Of a DNA stretch of 64,000 nucleotides, positions 44,094 through 55,231 are shown piece by piece. Numbering within the stretch: the first letter of the stretch is position 1; every line of letters starts with the position of its first letter. The notes under the pieces were generated by a model. The model searched no databases, was not told the origin of the DNA, and worked only from the letters and a program-made list of their open reading frames with translations. The translations under genes were made by a program, and so were the position numbers. This DNA comes from Cytidiella melzeri. Lineage: Eukaryota; Basidiomycota; Agaricomycetes; Polyporales; Irpicaceae. The DNA lies in contig JABYQR010000086.1 of the NCBI GenBank assembly GCA_022592445.1, positions 1-64,000 on the forward strand. The letters are read 5' to 3'.

Positions 44094-44137
<44 letters not shown>
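44093..44137. repeat. (GTT)15 microsatellite
   Basis: Fifteen uninterrupted GTT units, preceded by an imperfect GTT-rich lead-in from about 44,077. It lies about 150 bp after the oxysterol-binding protein stop, probably in or near its 3' UTR. Confidence 0.97.
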
Positions 44138-44699
44138 CACGCCTCTCGTCTGCTTCGCTATCCCCCCGTGTATTCAATATTCAAGACAAGTAATTAATCT
44201 GCAATCTACTTTCCAAAGTATGCACGAGGTGGAAGTACTTCGTATGCATTCCTCCGTGCGTTTGTATTCGACTGGAGAAATCACGGAGTGCTCTTCAGCT
44301 CTTGCGCGGGGCGAGTGCTGTAGCAAAATGTAGTGCCCTCCGACTTCGTCTTCTTCCACCCGTCTGTGACTAGAACGCGTAGAGATCGGGTTTTCCACCA
44401 ACGCAAGACAAATCAGTAACACAAAAGCGGGCTGCGTTTGAGGGCGGTCTAGATCGTTAGTTGTGGGGCTGGGAACCTGCGACGCGTTCTGCGCATCCCC
44501 TACCGTAGCGCGGCAGAACTGCAAGACTTGGAGATATGCACTGGCCCATGATCCCATGTGGTATTCCTGGGCTTCCTAGCCACAGTTGCTGGCGAAGAAT
44601 TGATTTTTCCTGAGACAAATTGCGATAAGAGTTAGTCGTCGTGGTCATAACGGCATGGTTAGTTAGCCCGCTCGTGTAGCGGACGGTGCCATCGTCCCA

Positions 44700-45190
44700 T
44701 GGACTGCAAAAGTCACCTTGTCGTGCAGCGCCGGTTCGACAAACCAACGGCTGAGGGGGAGAGGAGGGCCAGATGCTCGGAGTGTAGCACTTCTCATTAA
44801 TTTGTGCAGTTGGCGTAGCCGCACGATGATCACCGAAAGCCGTGCTTGCACGAGAATCTGGGCGGCGAAGGGTGCTGCTGACGAGCATAGCCATTTTGAC
44901 GAACGTTAGACGGTGTCGACGAATACACACTCTTAGCCGCAGCTACTGCACTGTTCGCCTTGTCAAGATCAGCCTGGGCTCGTGTAGGCTTGTTGAGCGT
45001 CTGGCAAGCTTGCGGGTGTTATTCACAAATCATGTTCGTAATCCGTGGCACGTCTCTCCCACTCTACACCTCGTTCCTGAGCGGTGCTCAAGTTCTGGCG
45101 TGCCGCAAGGGCAATCCTCTCGTTGTTCGCGATCTTGTCGTCTTGTTCTTTGAATCGCTTCTTCACGAATCCATCCTCTGATGATTATAA
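44700..45190 (-). pseudogene. Decayed partial copy of the coiled-coil hypothetical gene
   Basis: Sequence at about 44,738-44,940 closely follows 49,020-49,220, including the stretch that encodes the C-terminal part of the minus-strand gene at 48,876-49,947. Upstream, FKEQDDKIANNERIALAARQ (near 45,090-45,150) is helical and coding-like. In-frame stops break the copy. It is more diverged than the copies beside the kinases. Confidence 0.5.
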
Positions 45191-45469
45191 TGTTGAAGAG
45201 GACAGGTTTGCAATTAAAGCAGTCTTTTGTGCGCATGCACGTCGCGGCCCGGTCTGAGTGTGAGTCTGAGTGATCGGCTGAGCCTCGGCATAACGCGTCG
45301 GAGTGTCAAAGTCTTCTCAAATAGGCAGTTGATGCGTTTGCCCCTCAACCACACCGAACCTCCGCAAGCCAAATACACAGCTTTGGCCGGCAGGCGAACC
45401 AAACATTGCATGCACATAAACATCAACCACAACACGAGGTAAGCTCAACTCTTCTTCCCTCCTTCCACC

Positions 45470-48190
45470 ATGGCTCAAAGTGCCCCTCCTTCTGGTTCGC
45501 CACACAAGCGTACCGTGACAGGCTCTCATCAATACTCCCAATCCGAGTTAGAGTTGATCCAAAAACGCCTTCAGTTCAGCGTAGAGATGACCGGGCACTT
45601 TGTCGGAGAAATTCCGCTGAACGTCTTCGTCGACTTACTCCGACCTGCGGTTGACTCCCCGACACCCAACGTGGACTTCAGCGAAGTTCCTCAAGGCAGA
45701 GGCAAAGAGGGTAGCATGTACCTACCATTCGTGCGTATTCTCTCTGTATTACCTGTCTTTGTCTAGCTGACAGACATTCAGATGGAGGCAATCAACAAAT
45801 CTCAATGCTGTCCATCCTTCGTGCTCAAGGACACGTCCACACGCAAAGACACACTCACTCAGGCGAAGCCTGACTGTGGCCTTTTCCACAGTAGCGTCGC
45901 CAAGAAGGTTCGCTCCAGTAAATATCCGATGGCTATGATGGATGTCCCGGTAGAGATGAAGCCGCAAGCATCACAAGACGCGTTTAAGCCGACCATGAAC
46001 GAGGGCGACGCCGTAGGAAAGGAGAAGGAGGAGCCCATCACAAACCTGACAACTCGTAGCATCGACCACAGAGGCCAGCAGATCGACTACGCCGCACAAG
46101 TCCTCACGTTGCAGCACCGGTCGCACGTGTTCTCCATCTCGATCATCGGCCACCATGCACGCCTCATCCGCTGGGACCGCGCTGGAGCGCTGGTGTCAGA
46201 GCGTTTCAACTATGTCGACGGCTACTCTAACTGGCTCGGCGAGTTTCTATTCCGATACGAACATGCAACTCCCGAGCAGCGTGGCTACGACGTCAACGTT
46301 CAGAAGGCCACCGAGGAGGAGATTCAGCTACTCAAGACGGGTGTTAACGAATACCTGGAGAAATTTCCTATGTACAAGGACTCGGAACTCGCTGCGACCG
46401 TTAACAACTCATATCCCTCCTACAAAGTACGCGTACACGGCGAAGCTACAGCCGATTCTTCCCACCCTGGCGTCGTGAACGAATACATTATCTGCCAGCC
46501 TTTCACGGAGGTTTCATCGTTGTGCGGCCGGGCAACCCAAGGTTATCTTGCCTGGGGTGTTTTCGAGAATGATCTTGTCTTTCTGAAAGACACGTGGCGC
46601 ACCGACCTCGAGGGAGTCATGTCCGAAGCGGCGGTGTATGCAGTTCTAGAGAAGAACTTTGTGCCTTTCTTGCCCAGTGTCCTTGTTAGTGGAGATGTGT
46701 GTCTGTCGACCGGACATGTGCAATGTACGCTGACGCAGGACTACGCGGAGGGTTACGCGTGGTCACGGCCGACCGCTTGGCTTCGTAGGCACGTTCGTCA
46801 CCGTGTCGTGCAGCATCTTGCGCTCCCTCTCCGCATGGTCCGTAACTCGAAAGAGCTGGTCAGGGCTATCCGAAATGTATTGGAAGGTGTGTTATCAAAG
46901 CTTCTCTTCTACGTACATTCTTCTGACCCTTGTCGACCAGTCATAAAACGAGCACACGAGGCAAACATTCTGCATCGCGACATCAGTGCAGGGAACATCA
47001 TGTTGGACAAGGACTTCAACGGCATTCTCAACGACTGGGATCACGCGATCAATACCTTGAACACAGGCGAAGGTCACGCATATCGCACGGTACGTCATTG
47101 ACCTCTCATTCTTTGGGTTTTGCTAATTTCATTTGTCTAGGGAACCTGGCAATTCATGTCTATCCCTGTGCTTCAGAACGCCAAGAAAGTCCACACCATC
47201 CACGACGACGTCGAATCCGCATTTTGGGTGTTTTATTACACTGCGTTGCATTACTTCAGTCGGGATACAACTTCTGCCGCCCCTAACATGGGGATCTTTG
47301 ACGAATGCGACGAGGTGAAAGAGAGCCATCGAGTGGTCTATAAAGGCGGATCTAAAAAACTTACGACCATGATTTCCCGCGAGATCCAAGGCATCATATT
47401 CGAAAGCAAACCTCTCACACGTGCCATTCATGGATTTGCAGCCGTCATCTCCGATTACCATGTTTACTGCTCAGCGCTACTACCAATGAATCTCAACCCG
47501 AGTCCGGACACAACTTCGTTCGTCTATCCGTTCATGAAGGCGGTGAAAACTATGGAGAATGTGGACGATATCCTCAAGATCTTCGACGACGCAATTGCGA
47601 GCACCGATTGGCCCGAGGTTGACGATGCTGTCAAGGATCAATACCCCAAGAAGACGAAAATAGACACCCACAGGGATATAGACAAAGCTTTGCATGAGAG
47701 CTTCAAGCAATCATTCCAGAGCGCCGGTTCTGCAGTCATTCCACCTTCCCAGAAAGCGTCTTCCTCGTCCGCCTTGAATCCATCTGCCTCCCTAGATCCC
47801 GCATCTGAGTTACCCTCCAACCCGTTGAACCGAGATCAGCTACCTACTGCCAACGTGAAACGCCTTCCTCTGCCTACCAAACAACCTCGTGCTTCCGAGG
47901 CTCTCCGGGAAGGATTACGCAGTTCGACTCGTGCCCCAATACACCATGCCAAAAGCCTTCCTGTTGGCTCCTCTGCTGGGCTGTCTACCGGGACGAAGCG
48001 ATCTCACAACGATGAAGAGGCAGGTCTGGAGGAGGGTACTTCAGACGGACGTGTAAAGAGAACGAGGAGGGCGCCGAAGGAGATGTCTCCCCCTAGCACA
48101 CGTTACAACACTCGTTCCCGTACGCGTCAGGCTAGCGAAGAGGGTAAGAAGAAGTCGGGTGCGCGGTCAGGGTCTAGTAGAAGGAAGTAG
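45470..48190 (+). CDS. FunK1-type fungal protein kinase, copy 1
   Basis: Fungal-specific kinase-like family greatly expanded in multicellular basidiomycetes; targets unknown. Start MAQSAPPSGSPHKRTVTGSH at 45,470. Introns: 45,731-45,781, 46,887-46,940 and 47,090-47,140. The second keeps the frame and hides inside an open frame, but splicing yields RNVLEVIKRAHEANILHRD, the family pattern. Catalytic loop ILHRDISAGNIML (about 46,970), metal site NDWDHA (DFG replaced by DWD), then GTWQFMSIPVL. The C-terminal tail is Ser-rich and basic (VKRTRRAPKEM; TRYNTRSRTRQ), NLS-like. Predicted length is 854 residues. A close duplicate lies 5.46 kb downstream. Confidence 0.88.
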
Positions 48191-48875
48191 ATATAGTGTA
48201 GGTCGAGGTCGCAGATGTCAAACGAGCGCGCTGGATACTGGTATGTTGCAGGATGTGGTCATAGTATTGTACAGATTATCTAAAGCTAAGCGTGCATTGA
48301 GGCCTGCGTGATCTTGTTCTGCTTGAGCTTACCTTGAAGTGTGTGCGGGACGTCTGTGAACTTCTGGAGCCACTGTGCGCGGAGCTTTTAAGGTCGCAGG
48401 ATCTGAGCCTTCGGTGTATGGAACGGTACCCGTTTTATTCATTTAACGCAGTGCCATGTATGTAGCTGCATGCCAATGCTCGCGTGGGGTACGGCTCTAA
48501 CCACCCTCAGTTCTGTATCAAGCGTAGAATCCAAGATTGAGTGTATCCAAATGTGTGTACAGCGTTGGAATTTGCGAGCATCAAAGCTATAACAACCTGT
48601 GGTGAAAACTATTATCAATGCGAGAGTGACGAAGCAAGGGGATGGATGAGAATCTGTAGATGGTCAAATGATAATGGATGGGAGGAGATAATGCACGAAG
48701 GGAAGAATGTGTTCAATGAAACGCGTAGGTATATGGCGGTCCTGAGATAGTAATATACGACAGTCAAAAGATGAGCGATGCAACATAGATGAAGATGACA
48801 ACATAATTGTGATGGTAAGGAGCGAAACAAGATCGCTTGAGTCTATAACGACGCTCCCGTATCTTTTCTAGGGTA
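48191..48875. other. Kinase 3' flank, part of the duplicated block
   Basis: Sequence between the convergent 3' ends of kinase copy 1 and the coiled-coil gene. It is repeated after copy 2 (53,642-54,328) with few changes. No gene is recognised. Confidence 0.6.
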
Positions 48876-49947
48876 TTATGAATACCAACCGTCGTCACCG
48901 AGCGTAGGTGCGGCTGAGACATTGCTAGGCGTTGGTGAGGGTATCTGAGAACGGTAGGTTGACTGTGGACGGCTCGAGGTGCAGATGGATTCTCCTCTAC
49001 GTGTGGCAGGAGCGTGCATCGAATGCCAAACCGACGGCTGAGGTGGAGAGGAGGGCCTGATACTCAGAGTGTAGCGCTTCCCGTTGATTTGCACAATTGG
49101 CGATGACCACCGAAAGCCATACTTGCACGAGAATCTGGGCGAGAAGGGTGTTGCTGACAAGCATAGCCATTCTGAAAAACGTTGGTATGTTTCGACGAAT
49201 GCGCACTCTTAGCCGTAAATTATCCCTTTCTTCTTCCGCAACTCGCAATCGGTCAGCAAGAGTATCCTTTTCTACGCGCGACCTCTCGCCTTGGCCAGCT
49301 GTACTTGCGGCTCCGCGTTGGCAGCTATCAATGGCGAATCTCTTCGGCATCCTGCTTCAACGTGTCGTGTTCAAGCATGTCCGCATGTGCGTTCCGCAGC
49401 ACCTTCGTAGCCTCGACCATAGCATCAAGAACAGCGTCGACGTGCTTCACAGTTTCTTGGCAGAAATCGGCGAGCTCAGTGGCCATAGTGAAGAGTCGTT
49501 TTAGGTCATCGCGCCATTCATGTCCAGCAAGCCTTTGCTGCTTCAAAGGGATGTCGACGGCTTCCAAGATCATTGTGATGCAGTGCTGCGACAAAGTAGT
49601 AGAGTAGCGAACGACGAGCACGAGCGAAATTCTCGCGAGTCAATCATACAGGGCGTACATCTTTTCCATAGAGTCTGATCTCGCTTACCGTCGCGTTTCC
49701 TCTTCTTTGTCTTATGTTTGGTCGAATCACCGTCATAGCACAGGGGGAAAGCCGTCGTCAAGGGCGTGTCCAATATGGTCGCCAGGCTGTCGATGCCACC
49801 AGTATGACGCAACAAAACTGAGCTGAACCCCTTTGCAATTGCTGTAAGAGCGCGTTCCGTCATGGGAAGGATCGATTGTTGTCTTAAATCGACGTGATAT
49901 CCTTGCGCGCTATCAGTGCGTCCAAGGGAGTCAGTGGCGCGACTCAA
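48876..49947 (-). CDS. Hypothetical coiled-coil protein, exon structure uncertain
   Basis: Minus-strand segments look coding: QSILPMTERALTAIAKGFSS and a Lys-rich KHKTKKRKRD (49,640-49,900); a helical stretch with RLFTMATELADFCQETVKHV (49,330-49,620); EKDTLADRLRVAEEERDNLR (about 49,210-49,280), a coiled coil; and a C-terminal part ending NVSAAPTLGDDGWYS at 48,876. The last part is conserved with mostly silent changes at 54,329, which supports it being protein. Splice sites joining the pieces were not fully resolved. No known family. It converges on kinase copy 1. Confidence 0.5.
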
Positions 49948-50755
49948 ATACCTGCACTAGGGAAGCCAAGTAGTGTAGCACCTAGCTCGAAGGTCAATAC
50001 ATATGTGAATGCCCTGTAGAGGTTGAGAACGCACCAAAATGTGTGTATTTGTGCAAATCAAGATTACTCAGGGGAACCTGTTCGGGATGAGAGGGCAGAG
50101 GCGTCCTTCTTTGGTGGTTTCTTCTTGTCATGCAAAATTACGGCAGGAGTGTAAAATGCTAGAACTGCATCCCAGGCACTATCTGGAGTCGGAATACGAG
50201 TGCTCTACTCGGGTTAAGTATAGTGAGTCAGTGTATATGCGTCCGAACGGACCATAAGACTCGCCTACATGCTCATTGTCATACGTCTGGCGAACCTCCT
50301 GCAGCTCGATTTCTAGCAACAGTGACCTCCCTCTCCACTGTTCCTACTCATCGGCATGGTTCGTAGAACTCAGCGTTTACTTTTTGCGTAGCTCGTGTAC
50401 ATTTGCTGCCAATAAACGTAGCTAGCAAGACAGTATCAAAGTAGAGGGATTACCCACGAACCGGTGGAGCGACCGCTCGGTCAGCTTGTTTCTGAGCACT
50501 GCTAGAGCCTATGGGACGGGGTGCGCGCTGTTAGCTTAAAAGGCCCCCGGAGTGAGAATTTGGTCCTCACGACAGCAATGCGAAGTTTCAGCACATTCGG
50601 TAGCTCAACGATGCCTGTATGTGCACATATAAAGGCCTTTGTATTTTGATTACTTCAGGGCTCCGTCAAGCTGAGGCGGACGTGACATCACTAACTGGCA
50701 TCAGTCACAAATATAACAGTCGCGTGACAGTCGTGTGACAGTTGCGTGCTGGACG
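49948..50755. other. Unique spacer between duplicated blocks
   Basis: About 0.8 kb without recognisable coding content, repeats or RNA genes. It is not shared with the region before copy 1. Confidence 0.5.
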
Positions 50756-50932
50756 CGCATCGGAGTGTTAAAGTCTTCTCAAATAGGCAATTAATGCGTT
50801 TAGCCCTCGACTACATTGAACCTCAGCAAGCCAAACACACAGCTTTGGCCGACAGGCGGACCAAAACATTGCCTGCACATAAACATCAAACACACCACGA
50901 GGTAAGCTCAACTCTTCTTCCCTCCTTTCACC

Positions 50933-53641
50933 ATGGCTCAAAGTGCCCCTCCTTCTGGTTCGCCACACAAGCGTATCGTGACAGGCTCTCATCAATACTC
51001 CCAATTCGAGTTAGAGTTGATCCAAAAACGCCTTCAGTTCAGCGTAGAGATGACCGGGCACTTTGTCGGAGAAATTCCGCTGAACGTCTTCGTCGACTTA
51101 CTCCGACCTGCGGTTGACTCCCCGACGCCCAACGTGGACTTCAGCGAAGTTCCTCAAGGCAGAGGCAAAGAGGGTAGCATGTACCTACCATTCGTGCGTA
51201 TTCTCTCTGTATTACCTGTCTTTGTCTAGCTGACAGACATTCAGATGGAGGCAATCAACAAATCTCAATGCTGTCCATCCTTCGTGCTCAAGGACACGTC
51301 CACACGCAAAGACACACTCACTCAGGCGAAGCCTGACTGTGGCCTTTTCCGCAGTAGCGTCGTCAACAGAGTGCACTCTAGTAAGTTTCAGATGGCCATG
51401 ATGGATGTCCCGGTAGAGATGAAGCCGCAAGCACCACAAGACGCATTCAAGCCGACCATGAATGAGGGCGACGCTGTGGAAAAAGAGAAGCAGGAGCCCA
51501 TCACGAACATGACCAATCGTAGCATCGACCACCGAGGCCAGCAGATAGACTTCGCCGCACAAGTCCTCACGTTGCAGCACCGGTCGCACGTATTCTCCAT
51601 CTCGATCATCGGCCACCATGCACGCCTCATTCGCTGGGACAGCGCTGGAGCGCTGGTGTCAGAGCGTTTCAACTATGTCGACGGCTCCTCTAACTGGCTC
51701 GGCGAGTTTCTATTCCGATACGAACATGCAACTCCCGAGCAGCGTGGCTACGACGTCAACGTTCAGAAGGCTACCCACAGGGAGATTCAGCTACTCAAGA
51801 CGGGTGTTAACGAATACCTGGAGAAATTTCCTATGTACAAGGACTCAGAACTCGCTGCGACCGTTAACAACTCATATCCCTCCTACAAAGTACGCGTACA
51901 CGGTGAAGCTGCAGTCGATTCTTCCGACCCTGGCGTCGTCAACGAATACATCATCTGCAAGCCTTTCACGGGGGGTTCATCGTTGTGCGGCCGGGCAACC
52001 CAAGGTTATCTTGCCTGGGGTGTTTTCGAGAATGATCTTGTCTTTCTGAAAGACACGTGGCGCGCCGACCTTGAGGGAGTGATGTCTGAAGCGGCGGTGT
52101 ATGCGGTTCTACAGAAGAAATTTGTGCCTTTCTTGCCCAGTGTTCTTGTTAGTGGAGATGTGTGTCTGTCGACCGGACATGTGCAATGTACGCTGACGCA
52201 GGACTACGCGGAGGGTTACGCGTGGTCACGGCCGACCGCTTGGCTTCGTAGGCACGTTCGTCACCGTGTCGTGCAGCATCTTGCGCTCCCTCTCCGCATG
52301 GTCCGTAACTCGAAAGAGCTGGTCAGGGCTATCCGAAATGTATTGGAAGGTGTGTTATCAAAGCTTCTCTTCTACGTACATTCTTCTGACCCTTGTCGAC
52401 CAGTCATCAAACGAGCACACGAGGCAAACATTCTGCATCGCGACATCAGTGCAGGGAACATCATGTTGGACAAGGACTTCAACGGCATTCTCAACGACTG
52501 GGATCACGCGATCGATACCTTGAACACAGGCGAAGGTCACGCATATCGCACGGTACGTGTTTGACCTGTATTTCTTTGGGTTTCGCTAATTACGATTGTC
52601 TAGGGAACCTGGCAATTCATGTCCATCCGTGTGCTCAAGAATGTCACGAAAGTTCACACCGTCCACGACGACGTCGAATCCGCATTTTGGGTGTTTTATT
52701 ACACTGCGTTGCATTACTTTAGGCGGGATACAAGCTCTGCCACCCCTAACTTGAACATCTTTGACGAATGCGACGAGGTGATCGAGGACCATCGATTGGT
52801 CTACAAAGGCGGATCTAAAAAACTGACGACCATGATTTCCGGCGAGATTCAAGGCATCATATTCGAAAGCAAGCCTCTCACGCGCGCCTTCCACAATTTT
52901 GCAGCCATCATCTCCGATTATCATTATCACCGCTTGGGGCAGATGCGCAGGCAACGTTCGGATACAACCTCGCCCAGCCTCGAGTTCCAGAAAGTTGCCT
53001 CAATAATGGAGAAGGTGGACGACATCCTCAAGATCTTCGACGACGAGATTGCGAGCAGCGATTGGCCCGAGGTTGACGATGCTGTCAAGGACCAATACCC
53101 CAAGAAGACGAAAATGGACACCCACAGGGATATAGACAAAGCTTTGCATGAGAGCTTCAAGGAATCATACCAGAGCGCCAGTTCTGCAGCCATTCCACCT
53201 GCCCAGCAAGCGTTTTCCTCGTCCGCGTTGGAGCCATCTGCCTCCCTGCATCCCGCATCTGAGTTACCCTCCAACTCGTTGAACCGAGATCAGCTACCTA
53301 CTGCCAACGTGAAACGTCTTCCTCTGCCTACCAAACAATCTCGTGCTTCCGAGGCTCTCCGGGAAGGACTACGCACTCGTGCCCCAATACTCCATGCCAA
53401 GAGCCTTCCTGTTGGCTCCTCTGCAGGGCTGTCTACCGGGACGAAGCGAGCTCACGAAGATGAAGGGGCGGGTCTGGAGGAGGGTACTTCAGCCGGAAGT
53501 GTTAAGAGGACGAGGAGGGCGCCGAAGGAGATGTCTCCCCCTAGCAGCACACGTTACAACACTCGTTCCCGTACGCGTCAGGCTAGCGAAGAGGGTAAGA
53601 AGAAGTCGGGTACGCGGTCAGGATCTAGTAGAAGGAAGTAA
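50933..53641 (+). CDS. FunK1-type fungal protein kinase, copy 2
   Basis: Paralogue of the 45,470 gene with the same three introns and the same motifs (ILHRDISAGNIML; NDWDHA). The first 98 codons of the opening frame differ from copy 1 at only two residues (T to I, S to F). The central part differs at scattered positions, estimated by eye at about 7 percent. The strongest difference is a block at about 52,920-53,000, where copy 1 has YHVYCSALLPMNLNPSP and copy 2 has YHYHRLGQMRRQRSDTT. The predicted protein is 850 residues with the same basic tail. Both copies look intact. Confidence 0.88.
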
Positions 53642-54328
53642 ATATAGTGTAGGTCGAGGTCGCAGATGTCAAACGAGCGCGCCGGATACTGGTATGTTGC
53701 AGGATGTGGTAACATTATTGTACGAATCATCTCAAGCTAAGCATGCATTGAGGCCTACGTGATCTTGTTCTGCTTGAGCTTACCTTGAAGTGTGTTCGGG
53801 ACGTCTGTGAACTTCTGGAGCCACTGTGCGCGGAGCTTTTAAGGTCGCAGGATCTGAGCCTTCGGTGTATGGAACGGTACCCGTTTTATTCATTTAACGC
53901 AGTGCCATGTATGTAGCTGCATGCCAATGCTCGCGTGGGGTACAGCTAACCACCCTCAGTTCTGTATCAAGTGTAGAATCCAAGATTAAGCGTATCCAAA
54001 TGTGTGTACAGCGTTGGAGTTTGCGAGCATCAAAGCTATAACAACCTGTGGTGAGAACTATTATCAATGCGAGAGTGACGAAGCAAGAGGGATGGATGAG
54101 AATCCGTAGATGATCAAATGATAATGGATGGGAGGAGATAATGCACGAAGGGAAGAATGTGTTCAATGAAACGCGTAGGTATATGGCGGTCCTGAGATAG
54201 TAATATACGACAGTCAAAAGATGAGCAATGCAACATATATAGATGAAGATGACAACATAATTGTTATGATAAGGAGCGAAACAAGATCGATTGAGTCTAT
54301 ATGACGGCCCCGTATCTTTTCTAGGGTA

Positions 54329-54472
54329 TTATGAATACCAACCGTCGTCGCCGAGCGTAGGTGCGGCCGAGACATTGCTAGGCGTTGATGAGGGTATCTG
54401 AGAACGATAATGTGAACGGCTCGAAGTGCGGATGGATTCTCTCCTGCGTCCGGCAAGAGCGTGCATCGCATG
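54329..54472 (-). pseudogene. Truncated 3' end of the coiled-coil gene (second copy)
   Basis: It encodes SNVSAAPTLGDDGWYS and preceding residues as at 48,876, but similarity stops at the block edge. Upstream sequence continues as an unrelated open frame to 54,871, giving a chance 180-residue fusion frame. The duplication evidently ended inside this gene. Confidence 0.6.
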
Positions 54473-55231
54473 ATGGGAGGAAGTTCCCCCTAAAAATGGT
54501 GAACAAGAATTTGGCGCAAGCATCGTCCTGGAGCCCGGACCAGACTCCCTGAAGAACGAGTGATCAGGGATGGCAGCATACGAAAGTAGCGAAAACGTAC
54601 TGTACGATACGGCTGGTCCTCTACAGCGTTCAAATGCTGATTTGCGCGATCCCACTAGTCCATTGAGAATATTGACGCCATTGACGGCAGCATGTTGTTT
54701 GTTGTTCTTGAAAGGAAACAGCCCGCCAGAACTAATCTGAATGAGGTTTGCGCGTAAGCCTGCGACAAGTAGTAAGTAGTCATGGTTGCTGTTCACTGGC
54801 GCGACTCCGAGGACAGCCATGAGTGCGACGTGACAAAAATGTAACGATCGCGTCGTTACGGATTGTGACATTCGCGTTACAAGCGCGTCGGACGACTTCT
54901 TTCTTTCCCCCTTCCTTCTTCAAACGAGAAGTAAGTACCTTCATTCTTCGGCACACAAATCAAGGCCAAATCTGCTCGCATACATGCACGAAGGCGTCGT
55001 AACGCAAACGAGACCCATTACCCAAGTGTCTTTAAGCAGTCCCTACGCGGACATCGATGTTACATGGTACGTGAACAACAGCATTCTTACTTGCTACTTA
55101 CTTTAACAGATTGATTACATACCTAATCTAATTTAGTGAGGGGTCAAGAACGTACTATACGGCGGGAGGAGGAGATTTCATAAAGAGACAGCCTACCAAA
55201 TCGTCATGGTCTGAGTAACGACAACCGCTGC
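54473..55231. other. Intergenic, nothing recognised
   Basis: Spacer between the second duplicated block and the PHD gene's 3' end. A short plus-strand start MHEGVVTQTRPITQV near 54,984 is followed by a possible donor, but no further exon was found. Confidence 0.45.

Larger units (their letters stand above)
45295..49022 (+). repeat. Duplicated block, copy 1 (3.7 kb)
   Basis: Block spanning promoter, FunK1-type gene and the 3' part of the convergent gene, repeated at 50,756-54,472. The left edge is where GTCAAAGTCTTCTCAAATAG-like sequence begins in both; the right edge is after GAGCGTGCATCG. Edges were judged by eye. Confidence 0.88.
50756..54472 (+). repeat. Duplicated block, copy 2 (3.7 kb)
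   Basis: Counterpart of 45,295-49,022 in the same orientation. It carries its own promoter-like upstream sequence, kinase and the 3' end of the convergent gene. Confidence 0.88.

Noticed and set aside
54329..54871. 180-residue minus-strand protein
   Set aside because: Only the last part is shared with the 48,876 gene; the rest begins at a duplication breakpoint and looks like a chance fusion.
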